49,851 nucleotides of DNA from the NCBI RefSeq assembly GCF_030693625.1, contig NZ_JAUYAF010000032.1, positions 1 through 49,851 on the forward strand. Direction: 5' to 3'. The notes below the pieces were generated by a model. It was not told the origin of the DNA and did no database searches. It worked only from the letters and a program-made list of their open reading frames with translations. Below, one piece after another: positions 1-8,858 of the stretch; position 1 is the first letter of the stretch; the number at the start of each line of letters is the position of its first letter. The DNA comes from Phenylobacterium sp. (GTDB lineage Bacteria; Pseudomonadota; Alphaproteobacteria; Caulobacterales; Caulobacteraceae). Both the position numbers and the translations under genes were made by a program.

Positions 1-45
1 GCCGATCACACGCTCACGAAGATCAACTGACAGCGCCTTGCTCAT
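1..45 (-). mobile_element. IS630-family transposase, 5' end only (cut by window edge)
   Basis: The reverse strand begins with ATG at 45 and reads MSKALSVDLRERVIG to the window edge. This matches the usual N-terminus of IS630-family transposases, where a Leu-Arg-Glu-Arg-Val segment leads into a helix-turn-helix. Only 15 codons are visible, so intactness cannot be judged. The insertion end should lie between 46 and about 130. The family call rests on this short motif. Confidence 0.6.
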
Positions 46-75
46 AGGTGCCAGCCTCCGTCACCAGCACAGAGC

Positions 76-120
76 TTGAATCAGAATCCGCGGGCCCTGG
101 GAATCCCCAACGATTCAATC
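76..120. repeat. Putative IS630 terminal region with four GANTC sites
   Basis: Between the transposase start and the next gene, GANTC occurs at 78-82, 84-88, 101-105 and 112-116, and ttgaatc (76-82) faces gattcaa (112-118) as an inverted repeat. This is probably part of the IS terminal sequence bound by the transposase. The exact IS boundary cannot be set without the other end. GANTC is the CcrM methylation site in Caulobacterales. Confidence 0.4.
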
Positions 121-140
121 AGGTCGCAGAATGCTCTAGT

Positions 141-2153
141 CTAGGCGGCCAGGACGCCCCGCAGCGCGGTGACCAGGACCCGGGTTTCGACGGGCTTGGG
201 CACGCAGTCGTCCATGCCTGCTGAGAGGTATCCGCGGGTCTGCTCGGGCTGCACGCTGGCGGTGACCGCGATGATCGGGGTCTTGTCACGCCCCAGCTCG
301 ACCTCGCGCCGGCGGATGCTCGAGGTGGCGGTCACCCCGTCCATCTCGGGCATGTGGATGTCCATCAGTATGGCGTCCCAGGCCTTGGCTTCCCAGGCGG
401 CCACGGCCTCGACTCCATTGACGACGCACTCGGCCGCCAGGCCCAGCTGTTCCAGCAGGGCGCAGAGCACCAGCCGGTTGGTGGCGTTGTCGTCCACCAC
501 CAGGATGCGCAGCTTGTCGTCCATCGGCGCGGCGACCTGCGGCTCAGCCGGTGCGGCGCAGGCGGGCATGGGGACCTGAAGGGTGAATGTGGAGCCCAAA
601 CCCAGCTCGCTGATGAACCCTATGGTTCCACCCATCAGCTCCGACAGCTCCCTGCAGATCGCCAGGCCCAGGCCCGCGCCGCCGAAGCGCCGGGTCGAGG
701 AGCCGTCGGCCTGGACGAAGCGGTCGAACATGGCCGCCTGCTGGTGCGGGGCGACGCCGATCCCCGTGTCTGTGACCTGCAGGATGATATCCTGGCCGGC
801 AAGGGCGAAGGCGACACGCACCTCGCCGGCCACGGTGAACTTCAGCGCGTTGGAGAGCAGATTGCCGGCGATCTGGCGCAGGCGCGCGGCGTCCCCGAAC
901 CGCCATCCCCGGGCGGCGGGATCCAGGGTCAGGGTGAAGGCCAAGCCCTTGTCGGCGGCCAGCGCTCCATAGATCGCCGCCAAGTCGTCGGTCAGGCGGT
1001 CCATGTCGAAGGGTTCGGGCAGGATCTCAAGACTGCCAGCCTCGATCCGGGAAATATCGAGCACATCGTTGACGACGCTGACCAGGGCCCGGCCCGAGGC
1101 GCCAATCGTGGCCAGGTGTTCCCTCTGCGCTGAGGTCAGCTTGGTCCGGCCCATGATGTCCACCAGCCCAAGCACGCCGTTCAGCGGTGTGCGGAGTTCG
1201 TGGGCCATGGTCGCCAGGAATTCCGACTTGGCGTGACTGGCGGCCTGGGCCTGCAGGGCCAGGGCCTGAGTCTCCTCTCGACGCACCTCCGCCTCGGCCT
1301 CCAGGATCTCCTTCTGCACGGCGGCGTCGCGGAAGGTGACGACGGCCTTGGCCATCAGACCGACCTCGTCGCGGCGTTCGACGGCGGGAATTGCGACCGA
1401 ATGGTCGCCCCCCGCCAGGCGGTTCATCGCCGAAGTCAGCCGCACGATGGGATTGGCCATGTTGCGGCGAAGCGCCAGCCCCATCACCGCCGCGCTCAAG
1501 GCGGCGAACAGCACGCCCAGCGCCAGGGCCGAGCCCATCGCCCGCATGGCTTCGGCCGAGCGGGCCGCGCTTGCCTCGACCGCCCTCTGGCTCTGCGCCT
1601 GGATGGCGTCCAGGGCCTGCTCGGCGGGCGCGATCAGGTCATCGGCCGTGCTTTCCGGACCCACCATCCGGGCGGCGATAGACCTGGTGGCCGGCACGTG
1701 GGCCAGCGCCATCGCGCGATCGACCGCTCGGTCGGTCCAGAGGTCATGGGCCGACTGCGCCTCGTCTATCCACGCCTCCAGCGCAGGGTCCCCAGCGGCC
1801 AGCCGGTCCAGGTCCGCCATTCGGGCTTGGAAGTGCGGTCGGTGCACTTCGGCGATCCGCCGGGCGTAGAAGGGGTCGCCGGAAATGATGTAGCCGCGAA
1901 GCGAGGCTTCCTGGCGGGCCAGGGCGAAGCGGGCGCTACTGGCCGTGGCCGCGACCCTGTGGGCATGATTGTCCGCCGCGCTCGCGTCCTGGACCACGCG
2001 AAGATTGATCGTCAGGACCACCCCCATGGCGGCGATCGCCGACAGGACCACGGCGAAGGCCAGGGTGAGCTTCCAGGTCGCGGGCAGATTGTTCAGGCGG
2101 GTGGCCAGGGCCGATCTCCCTGCGCCTGGGCCTCTTGAATCGCGTTCGGCCAC
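141..2153 (-). CDS. Hybrid sensor histidine kinase / response regulator (CHASE3-HAMP-HisKA-HATPase-REC)
   Basis: A 670-residue membrane hybrid kinase. A membrane segment lies at about 28-50, followed by a CHASE3-like periplasmic helical region (about 50-200), a second membrane segment (about 205-227) and HAMP (about 228-285). The DHp motif MAHELRTPLNG puts the phospho-His at about 318. ATP-binding boxes DTGIGVA and GGAGLGLAIC follow, and the C-terminal receiver carries the acceptor Asp in MDIHMPEMDG. It would sense an extracytoplasmic or membrane signal and pass phosphate from His to its own receiver, probably then to a separate phosphotransfer protein. No partner gene is adjacent. The GTG start at 2153 is preceded by a gggga Shine-Dalgarno. 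The stop lies about 95 bp from the IS630 fragment, and the gene appears undamaged. Confidence 0.9.
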   Translation of the reverse strand: MAERDSRGPGAGRSALATRLNNLPATWKLTLAFAVVLSAIAAMGVVLTINLRVVQDASAADNHAHRVAATASSARFALARQEASLRGYIISGDPFYARRIAEVHRPHFQARMADLDRLAAGDPALEAWIDEAQSAHDLWTDRAVDRAMALAHVPATRSIAARMVGPESTADDLIAPAEQALDAIQAQSQRAVEASAARSAEAMRAMGSALALGVLFAALSAAVMGLALRRNMANPIVRLTSAMNRLAGGDHSVAIPAVERRDEVGLMAKAVVTFRDAAVQKEILEAEAEVRREETQALALQAQAASHAKSEFLATMAHELRTPLNGVLGLVDIMGRTKLTSAQREHLATIGASGRALVSVVNDVLDISRIEAGSLEILPEPFDMDRLTDDLAAIYGALAADKGLAFTLTLDPAARGWRFGDAARLRQIAGNLLSNALKFTVAGEVRVAFALAGQDIILQVTDTGIGVAPHQQAAMFDRFVQADGSSTRRFGGAGLGLAICRELSELMGGTIGFISELGLGSTFTLQVPMPACAAPAEPQVAAPMDDKLRILVVDDNATNRLVLCALLEQLGLAAECVVNGVEAVAAWEAKAWDAILMDIHMPEMDGVTATSSIRRREVELGRDKTPIIAVTASVQPEQTRGYLSAGMDDCVPKPVETRVLVTALRGVLAA

Positions 2154-2286
2154 GAAGGTCCCCGTCCGGGCGCAGGTGATGCGTGCGTTGGACGGAAACC
2201 TTGGCCACGGGCTCTCAACACCGGGTTAAGGCGCAGCCTGCGGCGCGGGACAAACGGCCGCACCGTATTGGGTGCAACCTGAGCTT

Positions 2287-3264
2287 CTAGCCCCCCGCCA
2301 AAACCTCAGCGAACAGCGCGGGGTCCACATTGCCTCCCGACAGCACCAGGCCGGTGGTCCCGTCGCCCCAGGCCTTGACCTTGCCGCTCAGCAGGGCGGC
2401 CAGGCCCACTGCGCCGCCGGGCTCCACCACCAGTTTCAGGCTAGAGAAGGCGTAGCGCATGGCTGCGGCGACCTCGGCGTCGCTGACCACGGCGATGTCG
2501 GCGACATTCTGCTGCAGGATCGGAAAGGTCAGCTCTCCGGGCGCCGGCGACTCCAGGGCGTCGCAGAGCGAGCGGGTGGTGGGCCTCAGGGTCTGTCGCG
2601 CGCCCGCCTGCAGGGAGCGCAGGGTGTCGTCGAAGCCCTTCGGCTCCACACCCACCAGGGCCGTGCTCGGCGAAAGCGCCTTCACCGCCGTGGAGACCCC
2701 CGCCATCAGGCCGCCGCCACCCACCGGTGACACCACCACGTCGAGCCCGACCCCGAGGGACTTGGCCTGGTTCACCAGCTCCAGCCCGACCGTGCCCTGG
2801 CCTGCGATGATGTCCAGATCATCGAAGGCCGGAACGACCAAGGCGCCGCGCTGAGTGGCGATCTCGGCGGCAATCGCCACGCGGTCCTCGGTCAGCCGGT
2901 CATAGAGGCGGACTTCGGCGCCATAGCCACGCGTGGCCTCCACCTTCACCGACGGTGCGTCGGCCGGCATCACGATGAGGGCGGGAACGCCCAGCAGCCT
3001 GGCCGCCAGAGCCACCCCCTGGGCGTGGTTGCCCGAGGAGAAGGCGACAACCCCGGACTTGCGTTGCGCGGCGTCCAGTTGGGCCAGCCTGTTATAGGCT
3101 CCCCGGAACTTGAAGGCGCCGACCCGCTGCAGGGTCTCGGGCTTTATGAGCACCCGGCGGCCCAGGCGGTCGTTCAACGCCGGGCTTTCGATCAACGGCG
3201 TCTCCACCGCATGGCCGTGGATCCGCGCGGCGGCGGCCTGGATGTCGGCCAGGGTCACGGTCAT
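2287..3264 (-). CDS. Threonine/serine dehydratase, PLP-dependent, short catabolic-like form
   Basis: A 325-residue fold-type II PLP enzyme that deaminates threonine (or serine) to 2-oxobutyrate (or pyruvate). The Schiff-base lysine is K52 in [10 protein letters not shown], and the glycine-rich phosphate-binding loop is [11 protein letters not shown]. There is no C-terminal ACT-like regulatory domain, so it resembles catabolic TdcB or serine racemase-type proteins more than full-length biosynthetic IlvA. The reading frame is open upstream, but the ATG at 3264 begins the conserved region and overlaps the upstream VOC gene stop as ATGA, which suggests translational coupling. Substrate preference cannot be told from the sequence. 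Confidence 0.87.
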   Translation of the reverse strand: MTVTLADIQAAAARIHGHAVETPLIESPALNDRLGRRVLIKPETLQRVGAFKFRGAYNRLAQLDAAQRKSGVVAFSSGNHAQGVALAARLLGVPALIVMPADAPSVKVEATRGYGAEVRLYDRLTEDRVAIAAEIATQRGALVVPAFDDLDIIAGQGTVGLELVNQAKSLGVGLDVVVSPVGGGGLMAGVSTAVKALSPSTALVGVEPKGFDDTLRSLQAGARQTLRPTTRSLCDALESPAPGELTFPILQQNVADIAVVSDAEVAAAMRYAFSSLKLVVEPGGAVGLAALLSGKVKAWGDGTTGLVLSGGNVDPALFAEVLAGG

Positions 3265-3680
3265 TTGGCGAACACCATAGCGTCGTCGGCGAAGGCCTTG
3301 AACTCCAGCGCATTGCCGGAGGGATCGAGGAAGAACAGGGTCGCCTGTTCGCCAGGTTGCCCCTTGAACCGGATCTGCGGCTCGATGACGAAGCGAGTGT
3401 CGGCGGCCTTCAGCTTGTCGGCCATCTCCTCCCACTGGGGCAGGGTGAGGATGGCCCCGAAGTGGCGCACGGGAACGTCCTCGCCGTCCACGGCGCTGGT
3501 GGACCTGTGCCCCACCTCGCCCGGCGAAAGGTGAGCGACGATCTGGTGGCCGTAGAAGTCGAAGTCGATCCAGTCGGGGCTGGAGCGGCCTTCCGGACAG
3601 CCGAGCAGGCCGCCGTAAAAGGCGCGGGCCTCTTCGAGATCGCGGACGGGGAAGGCGAGGTGGAAACGGGGCAGGGTCAT
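3261..3680 (-). CDS. VOC (glyoxalase/bleomycin-resistance superfamily) protein
   Basis: A 139-residue single-domain protein with paired beta-alpha-beta-beta-beta modules. The N-terminus [20 protein letters not shown] is the typical VOC opening, and the C-terminal [14 protein letters not shown] carries the usual metal-ligand Glu, with a His near the start (FHLAFP). Members bind a divalent metal and act as dioxygenases, glyoxalases or resistance proteins. The substrate here is unknown. It is the first gene of a two-gene unit with the dehydratase (ATGA overlap at 3261-3264). Confidence 0.82.
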   Translation of the reverse strand: MTLPRFHLAFPVRDLEEARAFYGGLLGCPEGRSSPDWIDFDFYGHQIVAHLSPGEVGHRSTSAVDGEDVPVRHFGAILTLPQWEEMADKLKAADTRFVIEPQIRFKGQPGEQATLFFLDPSGNALEFKAFADDAMVFAK

Positions 3681-3897
3681 GTTCGCCTCATAGACCCAAG
3701 GGCGCGGCCTGGCGAAGCGCCGATTTCCGCAGGCGCGCCTTGACGGCGGGGGCGCCTGGATGCTCTACACCCGACGAACACGACCCTGGCGCCCCAGAGG
3801 CCCGGTCGCGGTTCCTAAAATCGGTCAAGTCCACCCGCCGAGTTGCCTGTCGAAGGGCGTGGTTGGATCCCCTCGGCGGGCTGGGAGATCGTATTCC

Positions 3898-5184
3898 ATG
3901 GGCAATGTGACAGTTATCGGGGCTCAGTGGGGCGACGAGGGCAAGGGCAAGCTGGTGGACTGGCTGTCCAATCGCGCCGACGTCGTCGTGCGTTTCCAGG
4001 GGGGCCACAACGCCGGCCACACCCTGGTGGTGGGCAACCAGGTCTACAAGCTCTCCCTGCTGCCCTCGGGCGTGGTTCAGGGCAAGCTGTCGGTGATCGG
4101 CAACGGCGTGGTGGTGGACCCCTGGCACCTGCTGGAGGAGATCGCCAAGCTCGGCGGCCAGGGCGTCCAGATCACCCCGGACCTGCTGGTCCTGGCCGAC
4201 AACGCCTCCCTGATCCTGCCCCTGCACCGCGATCTGGACCAGGCCCGGGAGGCCGCGGCCGTCAACAAGATCGGCACCACGGGCCGAGGCATTGGCCCGG
4301 CCTATGAAGACAAGGTCGGCCGCCGCGCCATCCGCGTCGGTGACCTGGCCGACCGCGACGCCCTTGAGGCCAAGATCGACCGCCTGCTGGCGCATCACAC
4401 GCCCCTGCGCCGGGGCCTTGGCCTGCCGGAATATGACGGCGCTGAACTGCTCGCGGCCCTGGAGGAGATCGCCCCGAAGATTCTTCCCTTCGCTCAGCCG
4501 GCCTGGCGATTGCTGGACCAGATCGTGAAGTCGGGTAAGCGGGTGCTGTTCGAGGGCGCCCAGGGCGCGCTCCTCGATGTCGATCATGGCACCTATCCCT
4601 ATGTCACCTCCTCCAACACCGTCGCCGGCCAGGCCGCCGCGGGATCAGGTCTCGGGCCCAAGGGACCCGGCTATGTCCTGGGGATCGTGAAGGCCTATAC
4701 GACCCGGGTCGGGGAGGGGCCGTTCCCCACCGAACTGTTCGACGAGATCGGCCAGCACCTGGGCACGGTGGGCAAGGAGTTCGGCGTCGTCACCGGCCGT
4801 CCCCGCCGCTGCGGCTGGTTCGACGCTGTCCTGGTGCGCCAGTCGGTGGCTTTGAACGGCATCGACGGCATCGCGCTCACCAAGCTCGACATCCTCGACG
4901 GCCTGCCGACCTTGAAAATCTGTGTCGGCTACAAGCTGGGCGACAAGACCTTCGATTACCTGCCGGCTGGTTTGAAGGCCCAGTCGGCCCTGGAGCCGAT
5001 CTACGAGGAGATGGAGGGCTGGACCCAAAGCACCGCCGGGGCCACCTCCTGGAAGGATCTCCCCGCAAATGCGGTGAAGTATGTACGCCGGGTCGAGGAG
5101 CTGATTGGAGCCCCGGCCGCCATGGTCTCCACCAGCCCGCAGCGGGACGACACCATCATGGTGCGCGACCCTTTCCAGGACTGA
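3898..5184 (+). CDS. purA: Adenylosuccinate synthetase
   Basis: A 428-residue cytoplasmic enzyme of AMP synthesis that joins IMP and aspartate using GTP. The family length and motifs are intact: the P-loop-like [11 protein letters not shown] at the N-terminus, [24 protein letters not shown], and [20 protein letters not shown]. The frame is open from 3760, but the ATG at 3898 opens directly into the conserved N-terminus, so the upstream extension is rejected. A 13-bp GC-rich hairpin follows the stop. Confidence 0.97.
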   Translation: MGNVTVIGAQWGDEGKGKLVDWLSNRADVVVRFQGGHNAGHTLVVGNQVYKLSLLPSGVVQGKLSVIGNGVVVDPWHLLEEIAKLGGQGVQITPDLLVLADNASLILPLHRDLDQAREAAAVNKIGTTGRGIGPAYEDKVGRRAIRVGDLADRDALEAKIDRLLAHHTPLRRGLGLPEYDGAELLAALEEIAPKILPFAQPAWRLLDQIVKSGKRVLFEGAQGALLDVDHGTYPYVTSSNTVAGQAAAGSGLGPKGPGYVLGIVKAYTTRVGEGPFPTELFDEIGQHLGTVGKEFGVVTGRPRRCGWFDAVLVRQSVALNGIDGIALTKLDILDGLPTLKICVGYKLGDKTFDYLPAGLKAQSALEPIYEEMEGWTQSTAGATSWKDLPANAVKYVRRVEELIGAPAAMVSTSPQRDDTIMVRDPFQD

Positions 5185-5195
5185 GGAGAGCCAAG

Positions 5196-5224
5196 GCTCG
5201 CCGCGACGGATCGTCGCGGCGAGC
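5196..5224 (+). terminator. Perfect 13-bp hairpin after purA
   Basis: gctcgccgcgacg (5196-5208) and cgtcgcggcgagc (5212-5224) are exact reverse complements around a 3-nt loop, 12 bp after the purA stop. No T-run follows, so it is either an atypical intrinsic terminator or an mRNA 3'-end stabiliser. Confidence 0.55.
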
Positions 5225-5298
5225 GACACTTGCCGTCAAGGCGATCTTTACGGACGGGCCCCATATTGGGCGGAGCGTTCCCAGGAGCCCCCGCACCC

Positions 5299-6132
5299 GT
5301 GTTCAACGAAGAAGGCAAGCTCATTCAGCGCATGGTCCCCATGCTGCAGAGGGTGCTGATTGTTGATCCGGCGCCGGCCAGCGCGCGCCTGCTGGCTGAC
5401 CTCATGCGCAATATCTCGGCCGGCCAGCTCTGGAACGCCCCGAATAACCGCAAGGGTCTGGAGGCCGCGGAGCTGGTCAATCCGCAGCTGATCTTCGTCG
5501 AGCTCTCCGGCGACAAGGTCGATGGCGTCGATTTCGCCCGCCGTGTCCGGCACAGCGAATTCAACTGCCGCCAGGCGCCCATCATCATGGTGACCGCCAC
5601 CGCCACCGCAGCCGCCATCCTGGGGGCCCGCGACGCCGGGGTGCACGAATTCCTCCGCAAGCCCTACACCGCCAAGGACCTGTTGCGCCGCCTGGAGGCT
5701 GTGACCCTGCGGCCGCGAGACTGGGTGGAGGCGGTCGACTATATCGGTCCCGACCGGAGGCGGTTCAATTCCGGCGACTATACCGGCAAGCTCAAGCGCC
5801 GCTCCGACATCAAGACCACCCCGGACGCCGCGCGGATCACCCAGGCGCTGAAGATCCTGAAGTCCGCGGTCTCCGCCGTGGCCACCGACCCAAAGCAGGC
5901 CCTGCGCTCCATGCAGGCTCAAGCGGTGGATCTGCAGAAGGCCGCGGTGGCGGTGGGCGACCTGAAGCTCGTCACCACCGTGGCTGACTTCCAGCGCTAC
6001 CTGGCAGGCGCCGCGGACCGTGGCGTGCTGATCCCGGAAGAGGTAGTCCGCAACGCCGCCCCCCTGCTCGCCCTGCTGCCGGCCGACGAGCTCAGCCGCA
6101 AGCCCTCCGACCGCGCCGTGGTGTCGGTCTAG
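5299..6132 (+). CDS. Atypical receiver-domain protein with basic C-terminal extension
   Basis: A 277-residue protein with a CheY-like N-terminal domain (about residues 10-135) and no recognisable output domain. The lead acidic pair is reduced (VDPAP), and the usual phospho-acceptor Asp is replaced by Glu in LIFVELSGDKVDG. The switch Thr (MVTAT) and Lys (FLRKPY) are kept. After the domain comes YIGPDRRRF and a basic stretch (GKLKRRSD), then a helical C-terminal half of unknown fold. The Glu may mimic a phosphorylated state. The GTG start at 5299 is chosen because AGGAG lies 11 nt upstream; ATG at 5332 or 5341 are alternatives. It sits between purA and rpoH, and its function is not known to me. 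Confidence 0.8.
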   Translation: MFNEEGKLIQRMVPMLQRVLIVDPAPASARLLADLMRNISAGQLWNAPNNRKGLEAAELVNPQLIFVELSGDKVDGVDFARRVRHSEFNCRQAPIIMVTATATAAAILGARDAGVHEFLRKPYTAKDLLRRLEAVTLRPRDWVEAVDYIGPDRRRFNSGDYTGKLKRRSDIKTTPDAARITQALKILKSAVSAVATDPKQALRSMQAQAVDLQKAAVAVGDLKLVTTVADFQRYLAGAADRGVLIPEEVVRNAAPLLALLPADELSRKPSDRAVVSV

Positions 6133-6139
6133 GCGCAGC

Positions 6140-6166
6140 AAAAAGTCCTCCCCGTTTCCGGGAAGG
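6140..6166 (-). terminator. Intrinsic terminator of rpoH
   Basis: On the reverse strand, ccttcccg-gaaa-cggggagg forms an 8-bp stem with a GAAA tetraloop, and ACTTTTT follows directly. It lies 25 bp past the rpoH stop and is the clearest rho-independent terminator in the window. Confidence 0.75.
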
Positions 6167-6191
6167 GCTTGCTTGGTTCAGTCGGGCCGGA

Positions 6192-7079
6192 TCAGGCGTT
6201 GACCAGGTTCCGCTCCTCGGCGGCGGTCCGCATGGACTTCTGCAGCTTCTCGAAGGCGCGGACCTCGATCTGGCGCACGCGCTCGCGGCTGACGCCGTAC
6301 TCGGCGGCCAGTTCCTCCAGGGTCGACGGATCGTCCTTCAGCCGGCGCTCGGTCAGGATGTGACGCTCGCGGTCGGTGAGCTCGGTCATCGCTTCCTGCA
6401 GCAGGCCCATGCGCTGGGTCCGCTCCTGGTTCTCGGCGACCTGGGTCTCCTGGCTGACCGAGGTCTCATCCTCCAGCCAGTCCTGCCACTCACTCTCACC
6501 GTCCACGCGCAGCGGCGCGTTCAGCGAGGCGTCGGGGCCCGACAGCCGGCGGTTCATCGAGATGACTTCTTCGTTCAGCACCCCCAGCTTGGTGGCGATC
6601 TGCGCCACCTGATCGGGGTGCAGGTCCCCGTCCTGGAAGGCGCTGATCTGGCTCTTGGCCTTGCGCAGGTTGAAGAACAGCTTCTTCTGCGCCGCCGTGG
6701 TGCCCATCTTCACGAGGCTCCAGGACCGCAGGATATACTCCTGGATCGAGGCGCGGATCCACCACATGGCGTAGGTCGCCAGGCGGAAGCCCTTGTCGGG
6801 CTCGAACTTCTTGACCGCCTGCATCAGGCCGACATTGCCCTCGGAGATCACTTCGCCGATCGGCAGGCCGTAGCCGCGATAACCCATGGCGATCTTGGCC
6901 ACCAGGCGCAGGTGGGAGGTCACCATGCGATGGGCGGCCTCCGGGTCTTCATGTTCCTTCCAGCGCTTGGCCAGCATGAATTCCTCATCCTTGGCCAGCA
7001 TCGGAAACTTCCGGATCTCGGTGAGATACCGGCTCAGGCCGCCATCGGGCGACATCACGGACAGCGCGTTCGTGGCCAT
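6192..7079 (-). CDS. rpoH: RNA polymerase sigma-32 (heat-shock) factor
   Basis: A 295-residue sigma-70-family factor directing transcription of heat-shock chaperones and proteases. Region 2 is visible as HLRLVAKIAMGYRGYGLPIGEVISEG (quoted in part: LRLVAKIAMGYRGYG) and FRLATYAMWWIRASIQEYIL. The RpoH-specific box appears as QKKLFFNLRK. Region 4.2 carries the helix-turn-helix in EELAAEYGVSRERVRQIEVRA. It is transcribed leftwards, 204 bp after rluD, and ends at an intrinsic terminator. In Caulobacter rpoH is itself heat-inducible. I could not fix the promoters in the 7080-7283 leader from sequence alone. Confidence 0.96.
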   Translation of the reverse strand: MATNALSVMSPDGGLSRYLTEIRKFPMLAKDEEFMLAKRWKEHEDPEAAHRMVTSHLRLVAKIAMGYRGYGLPIGEVISEGNVGLMQAVKKFEPDKGFRLATYAMWWIRASIQEYILRSWSLVKMGTTAAQKKLFFNLRKAKSQISAFQDGDLHPDQVAQIATKLGVLNEEVISMNRRLSGPDASLNAPLRVDGESEWQDWLEDETSVSQETQVAENQERTQRMGLLQEAMTELTDRERHILTERRLKDDPSTLEELAAEYGVSRERVRQIEVRAFEKLQKSMRTAAEERNLVNA

Positions 7080-7283
7080 GGATCAAATCCCCTATTTCCC
7101 GGACATCTGGGTCGCCGCGCTTGGTCTGCGCGCGTCCGTCCGCCCCCTCAACCAACTAGATAGGTATCGGGTTTCAACTGCGGAAGGGCGTTGGGAGGAA
7201 CGACCTATAAGTCCGACTGCTCAACTCAGGTATTTCTATTCCCGCGCCGTGGCGTCATCAAGGCGCCCGGTCCGCAAGCTTTC

Positions 7284-8276
7284 TCACAGGGCTGAGAGCA
7301 AAGCTTCCAGCTTGGCCATATCCGGCGGCAGGGGGCTCTCGAAGCGCAGGGCCTCGCCGGTCACTGGGTGGACGAAGCCCAGCACCGCGGCGTGCAGGGC
7401 TTGGCGGCTCAGACCGGCCTGCGCCATGGCCTCGCGCACGGCAGGCGTGGGCGGTCCCGAGCCATAGACCGGGTCACCCAGGCAGGGGCATCCCTTTGAG
7501 GCCAGGTGCACGCGGATCTGATGGGTGCGACCGGTCTCGAGCGTACATTCCAGCCGCGCGGCCTGGGGCTTCTTCTGTTGGCCGAACACCGTGCGAGTCG
7601 AATAGTGGGTGATGGCCTCGCGGCCGCCGGATTTCAGCACCGCCATCTTCTTGCGGTCGGTGGAGGAGCGGCCGATCTGCGTGACGATGGTGGCCTTGGC
7701 CGGCGACGGCGCGCCGCGCACCAGGGCCACATAGACCCGGTCGATGTCGTGGGCGGCGAACAGGGCCGAGAGTCCCTGGTGGGCGGCGTCGCTCTTGGCC
7801 ACCACCACGATGCCGGAGGTCTCCTTGTCGATCCGATGGACGATGCCAGGCCGCGCCACACCGCCGATCCCCGACAGCGAGCTGCCGCAATGGTGGAGCA
7901 GGGCGTTGACCAGGGTGCCACTGGGGGTCCCCGGCGCGGGGTGCACCGCCATGCCGGGGGGCTTTTCCACCACGATCAGGTGAGGGTCCTCAAAGTGCAC
8001 CGTCAGGGGGATGGCTTCGGCTTGCGGTTCCGCGGCCTCCGGCGGCGGGATCAGCAGTTCATAGTCGCCACCCTGAGCCTTGGCGGAGGTGTCGGTAAGC
8101 ACCTTTCCCTCCCGGGTCACCATGCCGGCCGCCATCAGCGCCTGGATACGGGCTCGCGACAGATCCGGCAGGTGCTCGGCCAGGGTCTTGTCCAGCCTTC
8201 CGCCTGCGTGTTCGGGGGCCAGGGTCAGGCTGACTGTTTCGCCGGGCGGGGCGTCCTCGTCATCAACGAAACTCAT
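7284..8276 (-). CDS. rluD: RluD-type 23S rRNA pseudouridine synthase
   Basis: A 330-residue pseudouridine synthase. An N-terminal S4 RNA-binding domain (about residues 22-75, GGRLDKTLAEHLPDLSRARI) precedes the RluA/RluD catalytic domain. The catalytic Asp lies in the signature HRIDKETSG, with later motifs ETGRTHQIRVHL and GDPVYG. It would isomerise uridines in 23S rRNA during ribosome assembly. The frame is open to 8432, but the ATG at 8276 begins the conserved sequence. Orientation and order relative to rpoH match what I recall for Caulobacter. RluD rather than RluC is inferred from overall similarity. Confidence 0.9.
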   Translation of the reverse strand: MSFVDDEDAPPGETVSLTLAPEHAGGRLDKTLAEHLPDLSRARIQALMAAGMVTREGKVLTDTSAKAQGGDYELLIPPPEAAEPQAEAIPLTVHFEDPHLIVVEKPPGMAVHPAPGTPSGTLVNALLHHCGSSLSGIGGVARPGIVHRIDKETSGIVVVAKSDAAHQGLSALFAAHDIDRVYVALVRGAPSPAKATIVTQIGRSSTDRKKMAVLKSGGREAITHYSTRTVFGQQKKPQAARLECTLETGRTHQIRVHLASKGCPCLGDPVYGSGPPTPAVREAMAQAGLSRQALHAAVLGFVHPVTGEALRFESPLPPDMAKLEALLSAL

Positions 8277-8468
8277 GTTTGGCCTATCCCGCCCCGCGCA
8301 GGGGCGGTCGTAAGGCGCTGGGCGGCCAGCCGATCTCCACTGAGCGAAAGCGGCTTGAGCCCAAGGCCCGGTTTTCGCGAGAAGGGCGTGACGGCATGGG
8401 CCACAGTCCCACAGGGCCGGGCGACCACGCAACCGTGAGGTCGCCGGCGACGGTGAGCAGGCCGCCGC

Positions 8469-8858
8469 GTCGGCTTCCTCCTGCGAGGCCGCTGGGACGG
8501 CGACGGGTTCGTGGAGGATCCCAATACCTGGCTCCTGGCCTGCACCTCCGGTTCACAGGGCAAGTGCGTGCTCTGGGGCTACGACCCTTGGGGCAAAACG
8601 CCGGACGGGCGGCCGCTCGCCGACTTCTACCGCACCTGCCAGCAGACCGTGCGGGCCGACTAGCTGGGCGATGGCGCGCCCCACACCAAGAACGGCACGG
8701 AGATCGACGTCGTCGATATCGCCGACGGCCAGCGCCACGACACCGCGAACAACCCGGACTACATCTTCGAGGCGGGCTGGGGCCCCACCGGCGCGGTCTG
8801 TGTGGCCGCCGCCCGGGCCAGGGGCGTCCTGATCTTCACCCGGATCAAGCCGCGCTAG
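8469..8858 (+). pseudogene. ADYC-domain protein, N-terminally truncated with in-frame TAG
   Basis: One reading frame from about 8469 encodes VGFLLRGRWDGDGF, then ACTSGSQGKCVLWGYDPWG, a Cys-containing segment ending in RAD, a TAG stop at 8661-8663, and then LGDGAPHTKNGTEIDVVD and FEAGWGPTGAVCV to a TAG at 8856-8858. The diagnostic ADYCGDG motif of this secreted cysteine-rich family is replaced at exactly the stop: codons expected to read Tyr-Cys are tag-ctg. Upstream, the same frame hits stops at 8454 and 8436, and the usual N-terminal half is missing. I read this as a decayed gene. Its last stop shares CTAG with the convergent ferritin-like gene. Confidence 0.7.

Noticed and set aside
1200..2138. 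312-residue frame on the plus strand over the hybrid kinase
   Set aside because: It overlaps the kinase on the opposite strand, with no domain and skewed composition.
7080..7283. A sigma-32 or sigma-70 promoter for rpoH
   Set aside because: A TTGAAA and a CTATCT exist on the reverse strand but are only 8 bp apart, and a CTTGATG element has no matching -10. None meets a consensus well enough to annotate.
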